A DNA stretch of 64,000 nucleotides from Tritonibacter litoralis. GTDB taxonomy: Bacteria > Pseudomonadota > Alphaproteobacteria > Rhodobacterales > Rhodobacteraceae. The first letter of the stretch is position 1; the number at the start of each line of letters is the position of its first letter. A model generated the notes under the pieces. It saw nothing but the letters and a program-made list of their open reading frames with translations, searched no databases and was not told where the DNA came from. A program made the translations under genes and the position numbers. Below are positions 53,661-61,721 of this stretch, in pieces. Where the stretch lies: positions 272,522 through 336,521 of the forward strand of contig NZ_WIBF01000003.1 in assembly GCF_009496005.1 (NCBI RefSeq). The letters are read 5' to 3'.

Positions 53661-54643
53661 GCATGCAGGCCATTTCTCAAACCGTTGACAGCTTACGCTC
53701 GCCCGAGCAGGAAACGCTGCGCCGCCAGCGTCGGACGGCCTGGATGCTGACCTTGCCTGCGCTGGCGCTGATGGTGGTGATCCTCTTGGTGCCAGTGGGC
53801 ATCGCTGGGGTTCTGTCGTTTACGGATTTCTCGCTGGGCAACAGCAGTTTCAATTGGGTTGGGGTCAAGAATTACGATCGTCTCCTCAGCCGCTCCACCT
53901 ATGAAAAGATGTTTATCGCCACCTTTACCTATGTGGTGACCGTGGTGCCCCTGTCGGTTGGTCTGGGCCTTGGCGCGGCTTTGTTGGTCCAGTCGCTTGG
54001 CCGGTTTCGGGAACTCTACAAGACGATCTATTTCCTGCCGGTGATGGCGACGCTATTGGCCATGGCGATTGCGTGGGAATTTATGCTGCACCCGTCGATT
54101 GGTATGATCAACCGCACGCTTGAGCTGGGATGTGGCACCGTTCTGGAACGGATCTGGCCCTTTATGGCCAACGGCTGTGCCAAAACCTTCCCCGTATGGC
54201 TGGGTGACAAACGCTATGCCATTTGGGTGATCTGTTTCATCGGCATCTGGCAGGGCTTCGGGTTTAACATGGTGCTGTATCTGGCTGGGCTGACCGGGGT
54301 GCATCGTGAGCTGTATCACGCGGCTGAAATGGACGGGGCGAAATCCGGCTGGGAGCGGTTCCGGCTCGTGACCTGGCCTGCGCTGGGCCCGACAACCGTG
54401 TTTGTGGTCACCATCAGCTGCATCCGCGCCTTTCAGGTCTTTGACACGGTTGAGGCCTTCTGGCCCCAGGGCGGCGGTCCCAATAAATCCACCTATGTGA
54501 TGATGTTCGCCATCTTTGAAAAAGGCGTTCAGCAGAACCTGATCGGGGTTGGCGCGTCTATCACCATCGTGTTCCTGGGTTTTGTGATGGTCCTGACCCT
54601 GATCCAGCGCTGGCTGGTCGAGCGAAAGGTACATTACGGATGA
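53657..54643 (+). CDS. ABC importer permease 1 (UgpA-like)
   Basis: A 328-residue inner-membrane permease with six membrane segments and the EAA loop (YHAAEMDGAKSGWERFRLVTWPALGP). The start is a GTG at 53657 overlapping the ATPase stop, or an ATG at 53663. A periplasmic loop of about 40 residues with two cysteines (C159 and C174) is longer than in typical UgpA and might be disulfide-bonded. It is coupled to permease 2 by a 4-bp overlap. Confidence 0.9.
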   Translation: MSMQAISQTVDSLRSPEQETLRRQRRTAWMLTLPALALMVVILLVPVGIAGVLSFTDFSLGNSSFNWVGVKNYDRLLSRSTYEKMFIATFTYVVTVVPLSVGLGLGAALLVQSLGRFRELYKTIYFLPVMATLLAMAIAWEFMLHPSIGMINRTLELGCGTVLERIWPFMANGCAKTFPVWLGDKRYAIWVICFIGIWQGFGFNMVLYLAGLTGVHRELYHAAEMDGAKSGWERFRLVTWPALGPTTVFVVTISCIRAFQVFDTVEAFWPQGGGPNKSTYVMMFAIFEKGVQQNLIGVGASITIVFLGFVMVLTLIQRWLVERKVHYG

Positions 54644-55602
54644 CACGCGACTGGTGGAAACATCTGATCCTGACCTTGGGCGCGCTGATCGTGATTGCGC
54701 CGTTTTACATGATGGTCAGCTATTCGTTCAAATCGCCTGGTGAAATCGACCGGGGCGAGGGCGGCTTCTTCGGTCGCCAAGAGATGATGGTAGATGAGCG
54801 CTGTGTCAAACTGCGCGACCCCAATCGGGATGATATCGCGGCGGCTTTGCTGCGCTTTCCAAACCAAACGGATGCACAGATCCGCGACGCGCTGCTGGCT
54901 GAGGCCACCGCCGACTGTTCGATGCGCCCCGTGGTGTTCAACTACACCAAAGCTTTCACCGAGGCACCGCTGCTGCGGTATCTGCTGAACGGCGTCATTG
55001 TCACCGCCTCGATCTTTTTCATTCAGGTGCTGGTGGCGGTGCCGGCGGCCTATGCCTTGGCCAAGCTCAAATTCTGGGGGCGCGAAGCGGTGTTTTCCCT
55101 GGTTCTGTTCTGCCTGTTGATCCCGGTCCATGCCATCGCGCTGCCGCTTTACATCATGCTCGCGAAGCTGGGGTTGACCAACACCTATGCCGCGCTGGTG
55201 GTGCCCTGGACGATCTCGGTCTTTGGGATCTTCTTGATGCGGCAATTCTTTATGACCGTGCCAGATGACCTGATCGATGCTGCGCGCATGGACGGAATGG
55301 GTGAATTTGCCATCGTCTGGCGCGTGATGCTGCCCACCGCGATCCCGGCGCTGCTGGCCTTTGCGATCTTCTCAGTTGTGGCCCATTGGAACGACTATTT
55401 CTGGCCCCGCATCGTGGTGACTGGCAACCGTGACCTGTTCACCCCGCCACTGGGCCTGCGGGAATTCAAAGGCGACGGCGATGGCAGCTTCTTTGGTCCG
55501 ATGATGGCCACAGCCACCGTGATTGTCATGCCGCTGATCGTGGCGTTCCTTCTGGCGCAGAAACGCTTCATCGAAGGGATCACGCTCAGCGGTATGAAAT
55601 AA
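54640..55602 (+). CDS. ABC importer permease 2 (UgpE-like)
   Basis: A 320-residue permease with six membrane segments and the EAA loop (LIDAARMDGMGEFAIVWRVMLP). After the first helix (8-28) lies a periplasmic insert of about 80 residues with cysteines C55 and C93, far longer than in ordinary UgpE or MalG proteins, which suggests a distinct contact with the binding protein. It is followed by a stem-loop. Confidence 0.9.
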   Translation: MTRDWWKHLILTLGALIVIAPFYMMVSYSFKSPGEIDRGEGGFFGRQEMMVDERCVKLRDPNRDDIAAALLRFPNQTDAQIRDALLAEATADCSMRPVVFNYTKAFTEAPLLRYLLNGVIVTASIFFIQVLVAVPAAYALAKLKFWGREAVFSLVLFCLLIPVHAIALPLYIMLAKLGLTNTYAALVVPWTISVFGIFLMRQFFMTVPDDLIDAARMDGMGEFAIVWRVMLPTAIPALLAFAIFSVVAHWNDYFWPRIVVTGNRDLFTPPLGLREFKGDGDGSFFGPMMATATVIVMPLIVAFLLAQKRFIEGITLSGMK

Positions 55603-55608
55603 CGAATT

Positions 55609-55633
55609 TCGGGTGCGGACACGCCGCACCCGA
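55609..55633 (+). terminator. Stem-loop between permease 2 and the binding-protein gene
   Basis: TCGGGTGCGG and CCGCACCCGA form a perfect 10-bp stem with a 5-nt loop, 6 bp after the permease stop. No T-run follows, so it is more likely a mRNA-stabilising or processing stem that lets the binding protein be made in excess over the membrane parts. Confidence 0.55.
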
Positions 55634-55717
55634 CCCCGGATCCCGACAGGGATGAACCAGAAGCGCCGGATCGGCAAATCAGCGCGCTTTGAAGCTCAGG
55701 AGTGAGAGGTAAGAACC

Positions 55718-56965
55718 ATGAAAACCACCGTATCCGCAATAGTTTTGTCCGCAATCGCCACCGTCGCGGCGGCCGAGGACAAAGTCACCATTGAATTCGC
55801 CTATCCCTACAGCCACCTGTTTGACGTGACCTATGAGGCGATGATGCCTGCTTTTCAGGAAGCGCACCCAAACATCGAGGTCAAGTTCCGCTCGACCTAT
55901 GAATCCTATGAAGATGGCACCAACACCATCCTGCGCGAGGCCGTATCTGGCAACCTGCCTGATGTGACCATGCAAGGTCTGAACCGCCAGCAGATCTTGG
56001 TCGAAAAAGGCATCGCACAGTCGCTTGAGCCGTTTATTGCCAAGGAAGCTGATTTCGCCAAGGACGGCTACCACGATGCGATGCTGTCACTGTCAACCTT
56101 CGACAACAGCGTACACGGCCTGCCGTTCTCGGTTTCTTTGCCGGTTGGATATTACAACATGGACGTTCTGCGTGCCGGTGGCATCGAAGCGCTGCCCACC
56201 ACCTGGGACGAGGTGATCGCGGCCTGTGAAACCATGAAAGCCAATGGCGTCAAGAACCCGATCTTCTGGGGTTGGAACATCACTGGCAATTGGTTCATGC
56301 AGGCGCTGATGTGGAGCCAGGACAAGGCGATCGTAGAAAACGCCGCCGTGACCCTCGACAGCCCTGAGGCGCTGAATGCGTTGACCCAAATGCAAGAGAT
56401 CTTCACCAAATGTGAGATGCAGAACCTGGAGTGGAAAGCCGCTCTGGCGTCGTTTTCTGCAGGTGAGATCGGCATGATGTTCTGGTCGACCTCTGCGCTG
56501 GGCGCTGTTGAACGGTCGCAAGGTGATTTTGAACTGGTGACCGGCCCGTTCCCGGGCATGGGTGAAAAACCCCAAGGTCTGCCAGCGGGCGGCAACGCAG
56601 CCATGCTGACCTCCACCTCGGACGATCCGCGCGTGCAAGAGGCGGCCTGGGCTTGGCTCAAATTCATCACCTCGGGTGATGGCGCGGCTGAAGTTGCCAA
56701 AACCACCGGTTACATGCCGCCGAACAAGGCTGCAAACGAAGTAATCCTGGCAGACTTCTACACTCAGAACCCGAACAAACAGACCGCCGTGGACCAGCTG
56801 CCGCTACTGCGCGACTGGCTGGCTTATCCGGGCGATAACGGTCTGGCGATCACCCAGGTGATCTATGACGGGATCGAGCGTATCGTCACCGGTGACGCAA
56901 CCGACATGCAGGAACTTCAAGAAGAGCTGGTCGAAGAAGTCAACGACCTCTTGCCAAACTCCTAA
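55718..56965 (+). CDS. ABC importer substrate-binding protein (UgpB-like)
   Basis: A 415-residue periplasmic binding protein of the extracellular solute-binding family 1. Signal peptide residues 1-19 (ending ATVAAA), then the two-lobe fold with TIEFAYPYSHLFDVTYEAMMPAFQEAHPNI and the hinge-like SVSLPVGYYNMDVLRAGG. The family includes glycerol-3-phosphate, glycerophosphodiester and sugar binders. The final 3' gene of the operon, a phosphodiesterase, points to a phosphodiester ligand. GGAGTGAGAGG precedes the ATG. Confidence 0.9.
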   Translation: MKTTVSAIVLSAIATVAAAEDKVTIEFAYPYSHLFDVTYEAMMPAFQEAHPNIEVKFRSTYESYEDGTNTILREAVSGNLPDVTMQGLNRQQILVEKGIAQSLEPFIAKEADFAKDGYHDAMLSLSTFDNSVHGLPFSVSLPVGYYNMDVLRAGGIEALPTTWDEVIAACETMKANGVKNPIFWGWNITGNWFMQALMWSQDKAIVENAAVTLDSPEALNALTQMQEIFTKCEMQNLEWKAALASFSAGEIGMMFWSTSALGAVERSQGDFELVTGPFPGMGEKPQGLPAGGNAAMLTSTSDDPRVQEAAWAWLKFITSGDGAAEVAKTTGYMPPNKAANEVILADFYTQNPNKQTAVDQLPLLRDWLAYPGDNGLAITQVIYDGIERIVTGDATDMQELQEELVEEVNDLLPNS

Positions 56966-56980
56966 GACAACAACACCTTT

Positions 56981-57012
56981 GGGCCGCCCATCATACCGGG
57001 CGGCCCTCTTTT
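56981..57012 (+). terminator. Intrinsic terminator inside the ABC operon
   Basis: GGGCCGCCC and GGGCGGCCC form a perfect 9-bp stem with an 8-nt loop, followed by TCTTTT. It lies 16 bp after the binding-protein stop and 16 bp before the phosphodiesterase start. Read-through would be needed for the last gene, so its expression is probably lower than that of the binding protein. Confidence 0.8.
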
Positions 57013-57027
57013 AAACTGAGGCAGAAC

Positions 57028-57855
57028 ATGAAAATCATCCATATCTCTGATATTCACCTGACCATTCCCGGTGAGCCGATGGGTGGGCTGAACCCGCACG
57101 CCCGCTTCGCCAAGGCGCTGGCGGATGTTGCAGAAAACCACAGTGACGCGACCCGGATCATCATCACGGGCGATCTGACCCATTGGGGTGAGATCGAGGC
57201 CTATGAGGCGTTGAAACAGGCGATTTCGGATGTGGATGTGCCGGTGCGGCTTCTGTTGGGCAACCACGACAACCGTGGCAATTTCCTTGCGGTGTTTCCC
57301 GACCACCCGGTGGATGCCAATGGTTACGTAAATCACGCTGAAACGATTGATGGCGTGCGCTACATCTATCTGGACACGGTTGGCGATCAGACGCACGCTG
57401 GCCATTTCGGGGCCGACCGGATTGAATGGCTGGCATCTCAGCTCGCGGGCTGCACGCGCGCGCGCCTGTTCCTGCATCACAATCCCATGCCAATTGGCCT
57501 GCCAGCCGAAGATCAGATTGCGCTGGTGGACCAAGATCAGCCCGCTTTTCATGCGCTGTTGTCGGAATATGCCGACCGGATTGAGTATTTCCACTTTGGA
57601 CATGTGCATGCGCCAATACACGGCATCTTTCTTGGCGTTCCCTTTGCCTCGGTGCCGTCAACCGGCAATCAGTCCTATCCGGATCTGAGCGAGCAGACAT
57701 GGCTGAAAGGCGGCGCGATGGAGCCTGCCTATTTTGTGCTGACGATCCATGGTGACAATACGTTGATTCATCAGATCCCTTTTGCTTGGGAGGGCGAGCT
57801 TGGCCAATACGGGACCCAGTGGGAAGACTGGGCCAAAGAGGATGCTGCGCCGTAA
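57028..57855 (+). CDS. Metallophosphoesterase (GpdQ/CpdA-like phosphodiesterase)
   Basis: A 275-residue cytoplasmic enzyme with all dinuclear metal-site motifs: SDIHL (residues 6-10), GDLTHWGE, GNHDNRG, FLHHNP and GHVHAP. The closest known architecture is GpdQ or class III cyclic-nucleotide phosphodiesterases, which split glycerophosphodiesters or cAMP. As the last gene of an Ugp-like importer operon it probably cleaves the imported compound, which I infer to be a glycerophosphodiester. A strong terminator follows 107 bp downstream. Confidence 0.87.
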   Translation: MKIIHISDIHLTIPGEPMGGLNPHARFAKALADVAENHSDATRIIITGDLTHWGEIEAYEALKQAISDVDVPVRLLLGNHDNRGNFLAVFPDHPVDANGYVNHAETIDGVRYIYLDTVGDQTHAGHFGADRIEWLASQLAGCTRARLFLHHNPMPIGLPAEDQIALVDQDQPAFHALLSEYADRIEYFHFGHVHAPIHGIFLGVPFASVPSTGNQSYPDLSEQTWLKGGAMEPAYFVLTIHGDNTLIHQIPFAWEGELGQYGTQWEDWAKEDAAP

Positions 57856-57962
57856 ACGCCTCCCGTTTGTTCAACACCCATCAGCTGATTGGCTGCTTGC
57901 GGTTTGTGGCAAAATCATGTCGGCCATAAGGGAATTCTTAGTGCCCGCATCGTAAAAAGGAT

Positions 57963-57990
57963 GAAGTCCCCGAACAGGGGCTTCTCTTTT
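57963..57990 (+). terminator. Intrinsic terminator after the phosphodiesterase gene
   Basis: GAAGTCCCC pairs with GGGGCTTC (one bulged T) around a GAACA loop and is followed by TCTTTT. It ends the ABC operon. It also argues against an ATG at 57961 as the start of the next gene, because that codon lies inside the stem. Confidence 0.8.
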
Positions 57991-58011
57991 GCCAGAATGC
58001 GCAGACCGAAC

Positions 58012-58824
58012 ATGACGTTGAGACTTCAGATCGTGGGATTGGTCCGGTTTTCGGTGCTAAGCCCTACGTTCTATACCCAGCGATTTCAGACAGTGGATGA
58101 AATCGCGGCCCATCTTTATGCAACTGACCGGATGGAACTGCGGTTTCGTCTGTTCGAAGCCTTGTGCCTGCCGTCTTTGGTGGGTCAAAACGATGATGGG
58201 TTTCAGGCGGTTGTTCTGACGTCCAAGCGGTTGCCGAAACCCTATTGGGAGCGTCTTCAGGCTTTGGTGGAACCCTATCCTCACATCACCTGCCAGCAGT
58301 TTTGGCCCAGCAAACATTATCGGTTGCTGAAACGGGGATTTGACAGCATTTCGCCTGGGGATGCGACGCACCGGGTGCAGTTCCGGCTGGATGATGACGA
58401 TTGTCTGGACAATGATTTTATCGCGCGCCTGCGTCGCACGGCCGAAGGGCTCATCCCGTTACAGGGGGATGCGGAACCCTTTGCCTTGTGCGGTAACCGG
58501 GGGTTTTATGCCCATCGCACACGCATGGGGGTTCAGGTCTATGACAGTTGCGAACATATGCCCCTGTCTGCAGGTGCGACAATCGTGGGCAAGGTTGGTC
58601 AGCGGTTGAACCCTTATCGGTTCAATCACCGCAGATTTGCCCAGCACTATAACACCTATTCCGACATCTCGGTGCCGTCCTTTGTGCGCACGGTACATGG
58701 CGACAATAAGTCTGACGCGACGCAAATGGGCTTGACCCGCAGGTGGTCGCGGGCGCAGATCGACAAAGCGCTGCGAAAGCACTTTGATCTGACCCCCGAC
58801 TTCCTGAATGAGCTTCTTGCATGA
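58012..58824 (+). CDS. Glycosyltransferase-like protein (putative rhamnosyl transferase family)
   Basis: A 270-residue cytoplasmic protein of the PF11316-type family. It has a LQIVGLVRFS start, a QTVDEIAAHLYATDRMELRF segment and the acidic motif VQFRLDDDDCLDNDFI, which is the likely nucleotide-sugar and metal site. The start at 58012 aligns with its paralogue at 60481; the ATG at 57997 is also possible. No good ribosome site is seen. It overlaps the following transporter gene by 4 bp. Sugar and acceptor are unknown. Confidence 0.75.
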   Translation: MTLRLQIVGLVRFSVLSPTFYTQRFQTVDEIAAHLYATDRMELRFRLFEALCLPSLVGQNDDGFQAVVLTSKRLPKPYWERLQALVEPYPHITCQQFWPSKHYRLLKRGFDSISPGDATHRVQFRLDDDDCLDNDFIARLRRTAEGLIPLQGDAEPFALCGNRGFYAHRTRMGVQVYDSCEHMPLSAGATIVGKVGQRLNPYRFNHRRFAQHYNTYSDISVPSFVRTVHGDNKSDATQMGLTRRWSRAQIDKALRKHFDLTPDFLNELLA

Positions 58825-59699
58825 CATCCAACCAAATTGGCGCGGTTTATATGATGGTGGCCATGACGGCCTACACCTTAAACGACGCAATGGTGAAACT
58901 TCTGGGCGCGGATCTGCCCCTGTGGCAGATCATGCTTTTGCGCGGCGTTTTGGCCTCGGTGCTGCTTTTCGCCCTTGCGCGGGTCTTGCGTGAAAAAATC
59001 TGGGTCTCTGGTCGGCGGGAATGGGGTTTTGTACTGCTGCGTGCCGCATTTGAGGTTGGCGCGACCTATTTCTTCCTGACCGCGCTTTTGGCGATGCCAA
59101 TTGCCAATGCCACGGCGGTGATGCAGGCGATCCCCCTGACGGTGACTTTGGCGGCGGCGCTGTTCCTGCCAGAAAAGGTCGGGTGGCGCCGGTCGCTGGC
59201 GATTGTGGTTGGTTTTCTGGGCATGTTGCTGATCGTGCGTCCGGGGACTGCGGGGTTTGGACAAGGCACCGTCTTTGTCTTGATTGCGGTCTTGCTGATC
59301 ACCGGGCGGGATATACTGACACGTTTTGTGCCCGCAGGGGTTCCATCGATGGCGATGGCGATCACAACAGCGGTTGGTGTTGCCCTGTTTGGCGGCGTCT
59401 CCGGTGTGGGGCAGGACTGGGTGGCGGTCACGCCGTTCCAATTGGGCCTGTTGCTGGCAACCTCTGGCCTGATCCTTTGTGGTTATGTGTTCTCCATTCT
59501 GTCGATGCGCGGCAGCGAGGTCTCGTTTACGGCGCCGTTTCGATACAGCGGCCTTGTGGTTGCGCTAATGGTGGGCCTTCTGGTGTTTGACGAATGGCCG
59601 GATGCAATCACCCTTGTGGGGGCGGCCATTGTTGTGGGGGCAGGGCTGTTCACCTTGGCCCGCGAAAATCAGCGCAAACGCGAAAGGGCGCGCAGCTGA
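58821..59699 (+). CDS. EamA/DMT-family transporter between two glycosyltransferase-like genes
   Basis: A 292-residue protein with ten predicted membrane helices and two EamA repeats (first: AVYMMVAMTAYTLNDAMVKL; second from about 150). It is translationally coupled to the glycosyltransferase-like gene (ATGA overlap), and its 3' end overlaps the convergent second paralogue by 31 bp. Substrate unknown; coupling hints that it could export or supply a compound used by the transferase. Confidence 0.87.
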   Translation: MTSNQIGAVYMMVAMTAYTLNDAMVKLLGADLPLWQIMLLRGVLASVLLFALARVLREKIWVSGRREWGFVLLRAAFEVGATYFFLTALLAMPIANATAVMQAIPLTVTLAAALFLPEKVGWRRSLAIVVGFLGMLLIVRPGTAGFGQGTVFVLIAVLLITGRDILTRFVPAGVPSMAMAITTAVGVALFGGVSGVGQDWVAVTPFQLGLLLATSGLILCGYVFSILSMRGSEVSFTAPFRYSGLVVALMVGLLVFDEWPDAITLVGAAIVVGAGLFTLARENQRKRERARS

Positions 59700-60481
59700 T
59701 CAAGCTGCGCATCGCCTATGGCAAAACAGCGTTGAAACAGCTGCCGGTCCTTGGCGGTGATCGGCTGCATCTCTTCCTTGGCCACATTCTGTCGGGAATC
59801 GTTGAACTGATTGTGGCTGCGCACATACATCGCCCGCTGGTTCAAAGTGACGGTTGGCATGTTCTGGTAGACTTTGTTGTGGCCGAAATTCATCACCGAC
59901 TTTGTGTCGCCGCCGCTGATATAGATGCCCAAGGCGGCGGTTTGATAGGGGCGGCTGACTTCGGCGACCAAGACCTCACCCGCTTCAGGCCGCACCAAAA
60001 AGCCCGTGTTAAAGTCAATGGCAACCTGTGGATGCTGTTTCAACAGACCCGCACAGGTTTGAGTCGCCGCGCGCAGATGTTCGACAAAATCAACGGCAAC
60101 CGCGTCGTCATCGTCCAATCGGAATTGCAGACAGGGGGCTGCAGGATCGCGACGCGCTTTGTTCAGGATCTTGCGCATGATCGGGCGGTGGCGGGCCGGA
60201 GCTTCGCTGCGGATCTGGATCTGGCGAACCCCTGCGCACAGGTCCCGCAGGCGTTGCTCATAATGGGCAGGCAGGCTGTCACCGATCACCACAATCAGAT
60301 CAAAATCCGGATCGGTCTGGGATTTAAGCGCGGGCAGGGTAATCGCCTCAAACAGGGCAAACCGTTCTTCCATCCGCTCCGGCGCATACAGGTAGTCGAT
60401 CCGCTCTTGGATCGTTTCATGCTCCACCTGAAAGCCGCCCAAAGCAGGATAGGAAAACCGGCAAAGACCGAGGACTTGCAT
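59669..60481 (-). CDS. Second glycosyltransferase-like protein (putative rhamnosyl transferase family)
   Basis: A 270-residue paralogue of the gene at 58012: MQVLGLCRFSYPALGGFQVE corresponds to its start, RIDYLYAPERMEERFALFEAITLPAL to its second block and LQFRLDDDDAVAVDFV to its acidic motif. A longer frame opens at 60544, but the ATG at 60481 matches the paralogue. The two lie convergently around the DMT transporter. The differing C-terminal halves suggest different acceptors. Confidence 0.75.
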   Translation of the reverse strand: MQVLGLCRFSYPALGGFQVEHETIQERIDYLYAPERMEERFALFEAITLPALKSQTDPDFDLIVVIGDSLPAHYEQRLRDLCAGVRQIQIRSEAPARHRPIMRKILNKARRDPAAPCLQFRLDDDDAVAVDFVEHLRAATQTCAGLLKQHPQVAIDFNTGFLVRPEAGEVLVAEVSRPYQTAALGIYISGGDTKSVMNFGHNKVYQNMPTVTLNQRAMYVRSHNQFNDSRQNVAKEEMQPITAKDRQLFQRCFAIGDAQLDQLRALSRLR

Positions 60482-60842
60482 AACGACGGATTTCCCTGTT
60501 TTTGGTGTTTTGTGAGTTTGAGCACAGCACCGGCACCGCCACAAGTCCTCACACAGGGGTGGGATGTTGACAAGCCTGGCGACTCCCCCTATACGCCCGC
60601 TATCCGGCTATGGGGGAACTCCCTTTGATGCCGAAATCAAAAGTTAAGTGGATCAAGGTTCAGGCACTTTTATCACCTGAATCCTCTGTTAACACACCGC
60701 GACGTTTACCTCGGAATGGAAACGTTTGCGGTTTTTGCGCTTGTTTAAGGGCCAGTTCCTGAGACCCGCGCAAAAAGAAATGAGCCGCACAGCCCGAGGG
60801 TTTGTGCATGACGAAATGTTGCAAAACGGGGAAATAACCGGA
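60482..60842. other. Divergent region and long leader before rpsL
   Basis: About 360 bp between the glycosyltransferase-like gene and rpsL. It holds the str promoter (60567-60595), so about 240 nt of transcribed leader precede rpsL. The leader contains an imperfect stem (GGTTCAGG / CCTGAATCC, about 60657-60687). In-frame upstream codons of the rpsL frame (from 60726) do not resemble S12 and are not called as coding. Confidence 0.55.
60567..60595 (+). promoter_or_regulatory. Strong sigma70-type promoter of the str operon
   Basis: A consensus TTGACA (60567-60572), a 17-bp spacer and TATACG (60590-60595), predicting a start near 60602. It faces rpsL, rpsG, fusA and tuf. The near-consensus elements fit a highly expressed ribosomal operon. 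Confidence 0.75.
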
Positions 60843-61214
60843 ATGCCAACGATCCAACAGCTGATCCGCAAACCGCGGCAGCCGAAAGTAAAACGCTCCA
60901 AATCCATGCACCTGGAGCAGTGCCCTCAGAAGCGTGGCGTTTGTACCCGCGTTTACACCACCACACCAAAGAAACCGAACTCTGCGATGCGTAAAGTTGC
61001 GAAGGTTCGCCTGACCAACGGTTTCGAAGTGATCTCCTACATCCCGGGTGAAAGCCATAACCTTCAGGAACACTCTGTGGTTCTGATTCGTGGCGGTCGT
61101 GTAAAAGACCTTCCGGGTGTCCGTTACCACATCCTGCGCGGTGTTCTGGATACCCAAGGTGTTAAAGATCGTAAGCAACGTCGTTCGAAATACGGCGCAA
61201 AGCGTCCCAAGTAA
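60843..61214 (+). CDS. rpsL: 30S ribosomal protein S12
   Basis: A 123-residue decoding-centre protein. It begins [15 protein letters not shown] and carries [17 protein letters not shown] and [13 protein letters not shown], the two loops where streptomycin-resistance mutations arise; both have the wild-type lysines. The frame is open for 39 codons upstream, but that part is unlike S12. First gene of the str operon. Confidence 0.98.
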   Translation: MPTIQQLIRKPRQPKVKRSKSMHLEQCPQKRGVCTRVYTTTPKKPNSAMRKVAKVRLTNGFEVISYIPGESHNLQEHSVVLIRGGRVKDLPGVRYHILRGVLDTQGVKDRKQRRSKYGAKRPK

Positions 61215-61700
<486 letters not shown>

Positions 61701-61721
61701 ACCTTCAGAGGCTGATTCCAA

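Noticed and set aside
57889..58011. Upstream extension of the glycosyltransferase-like gene, including ATG 57961
   Set aside because: An intrinsic terminator stem (57963-57984) covers this stretch, and the paralogue starts at the position equivalent to 58012.
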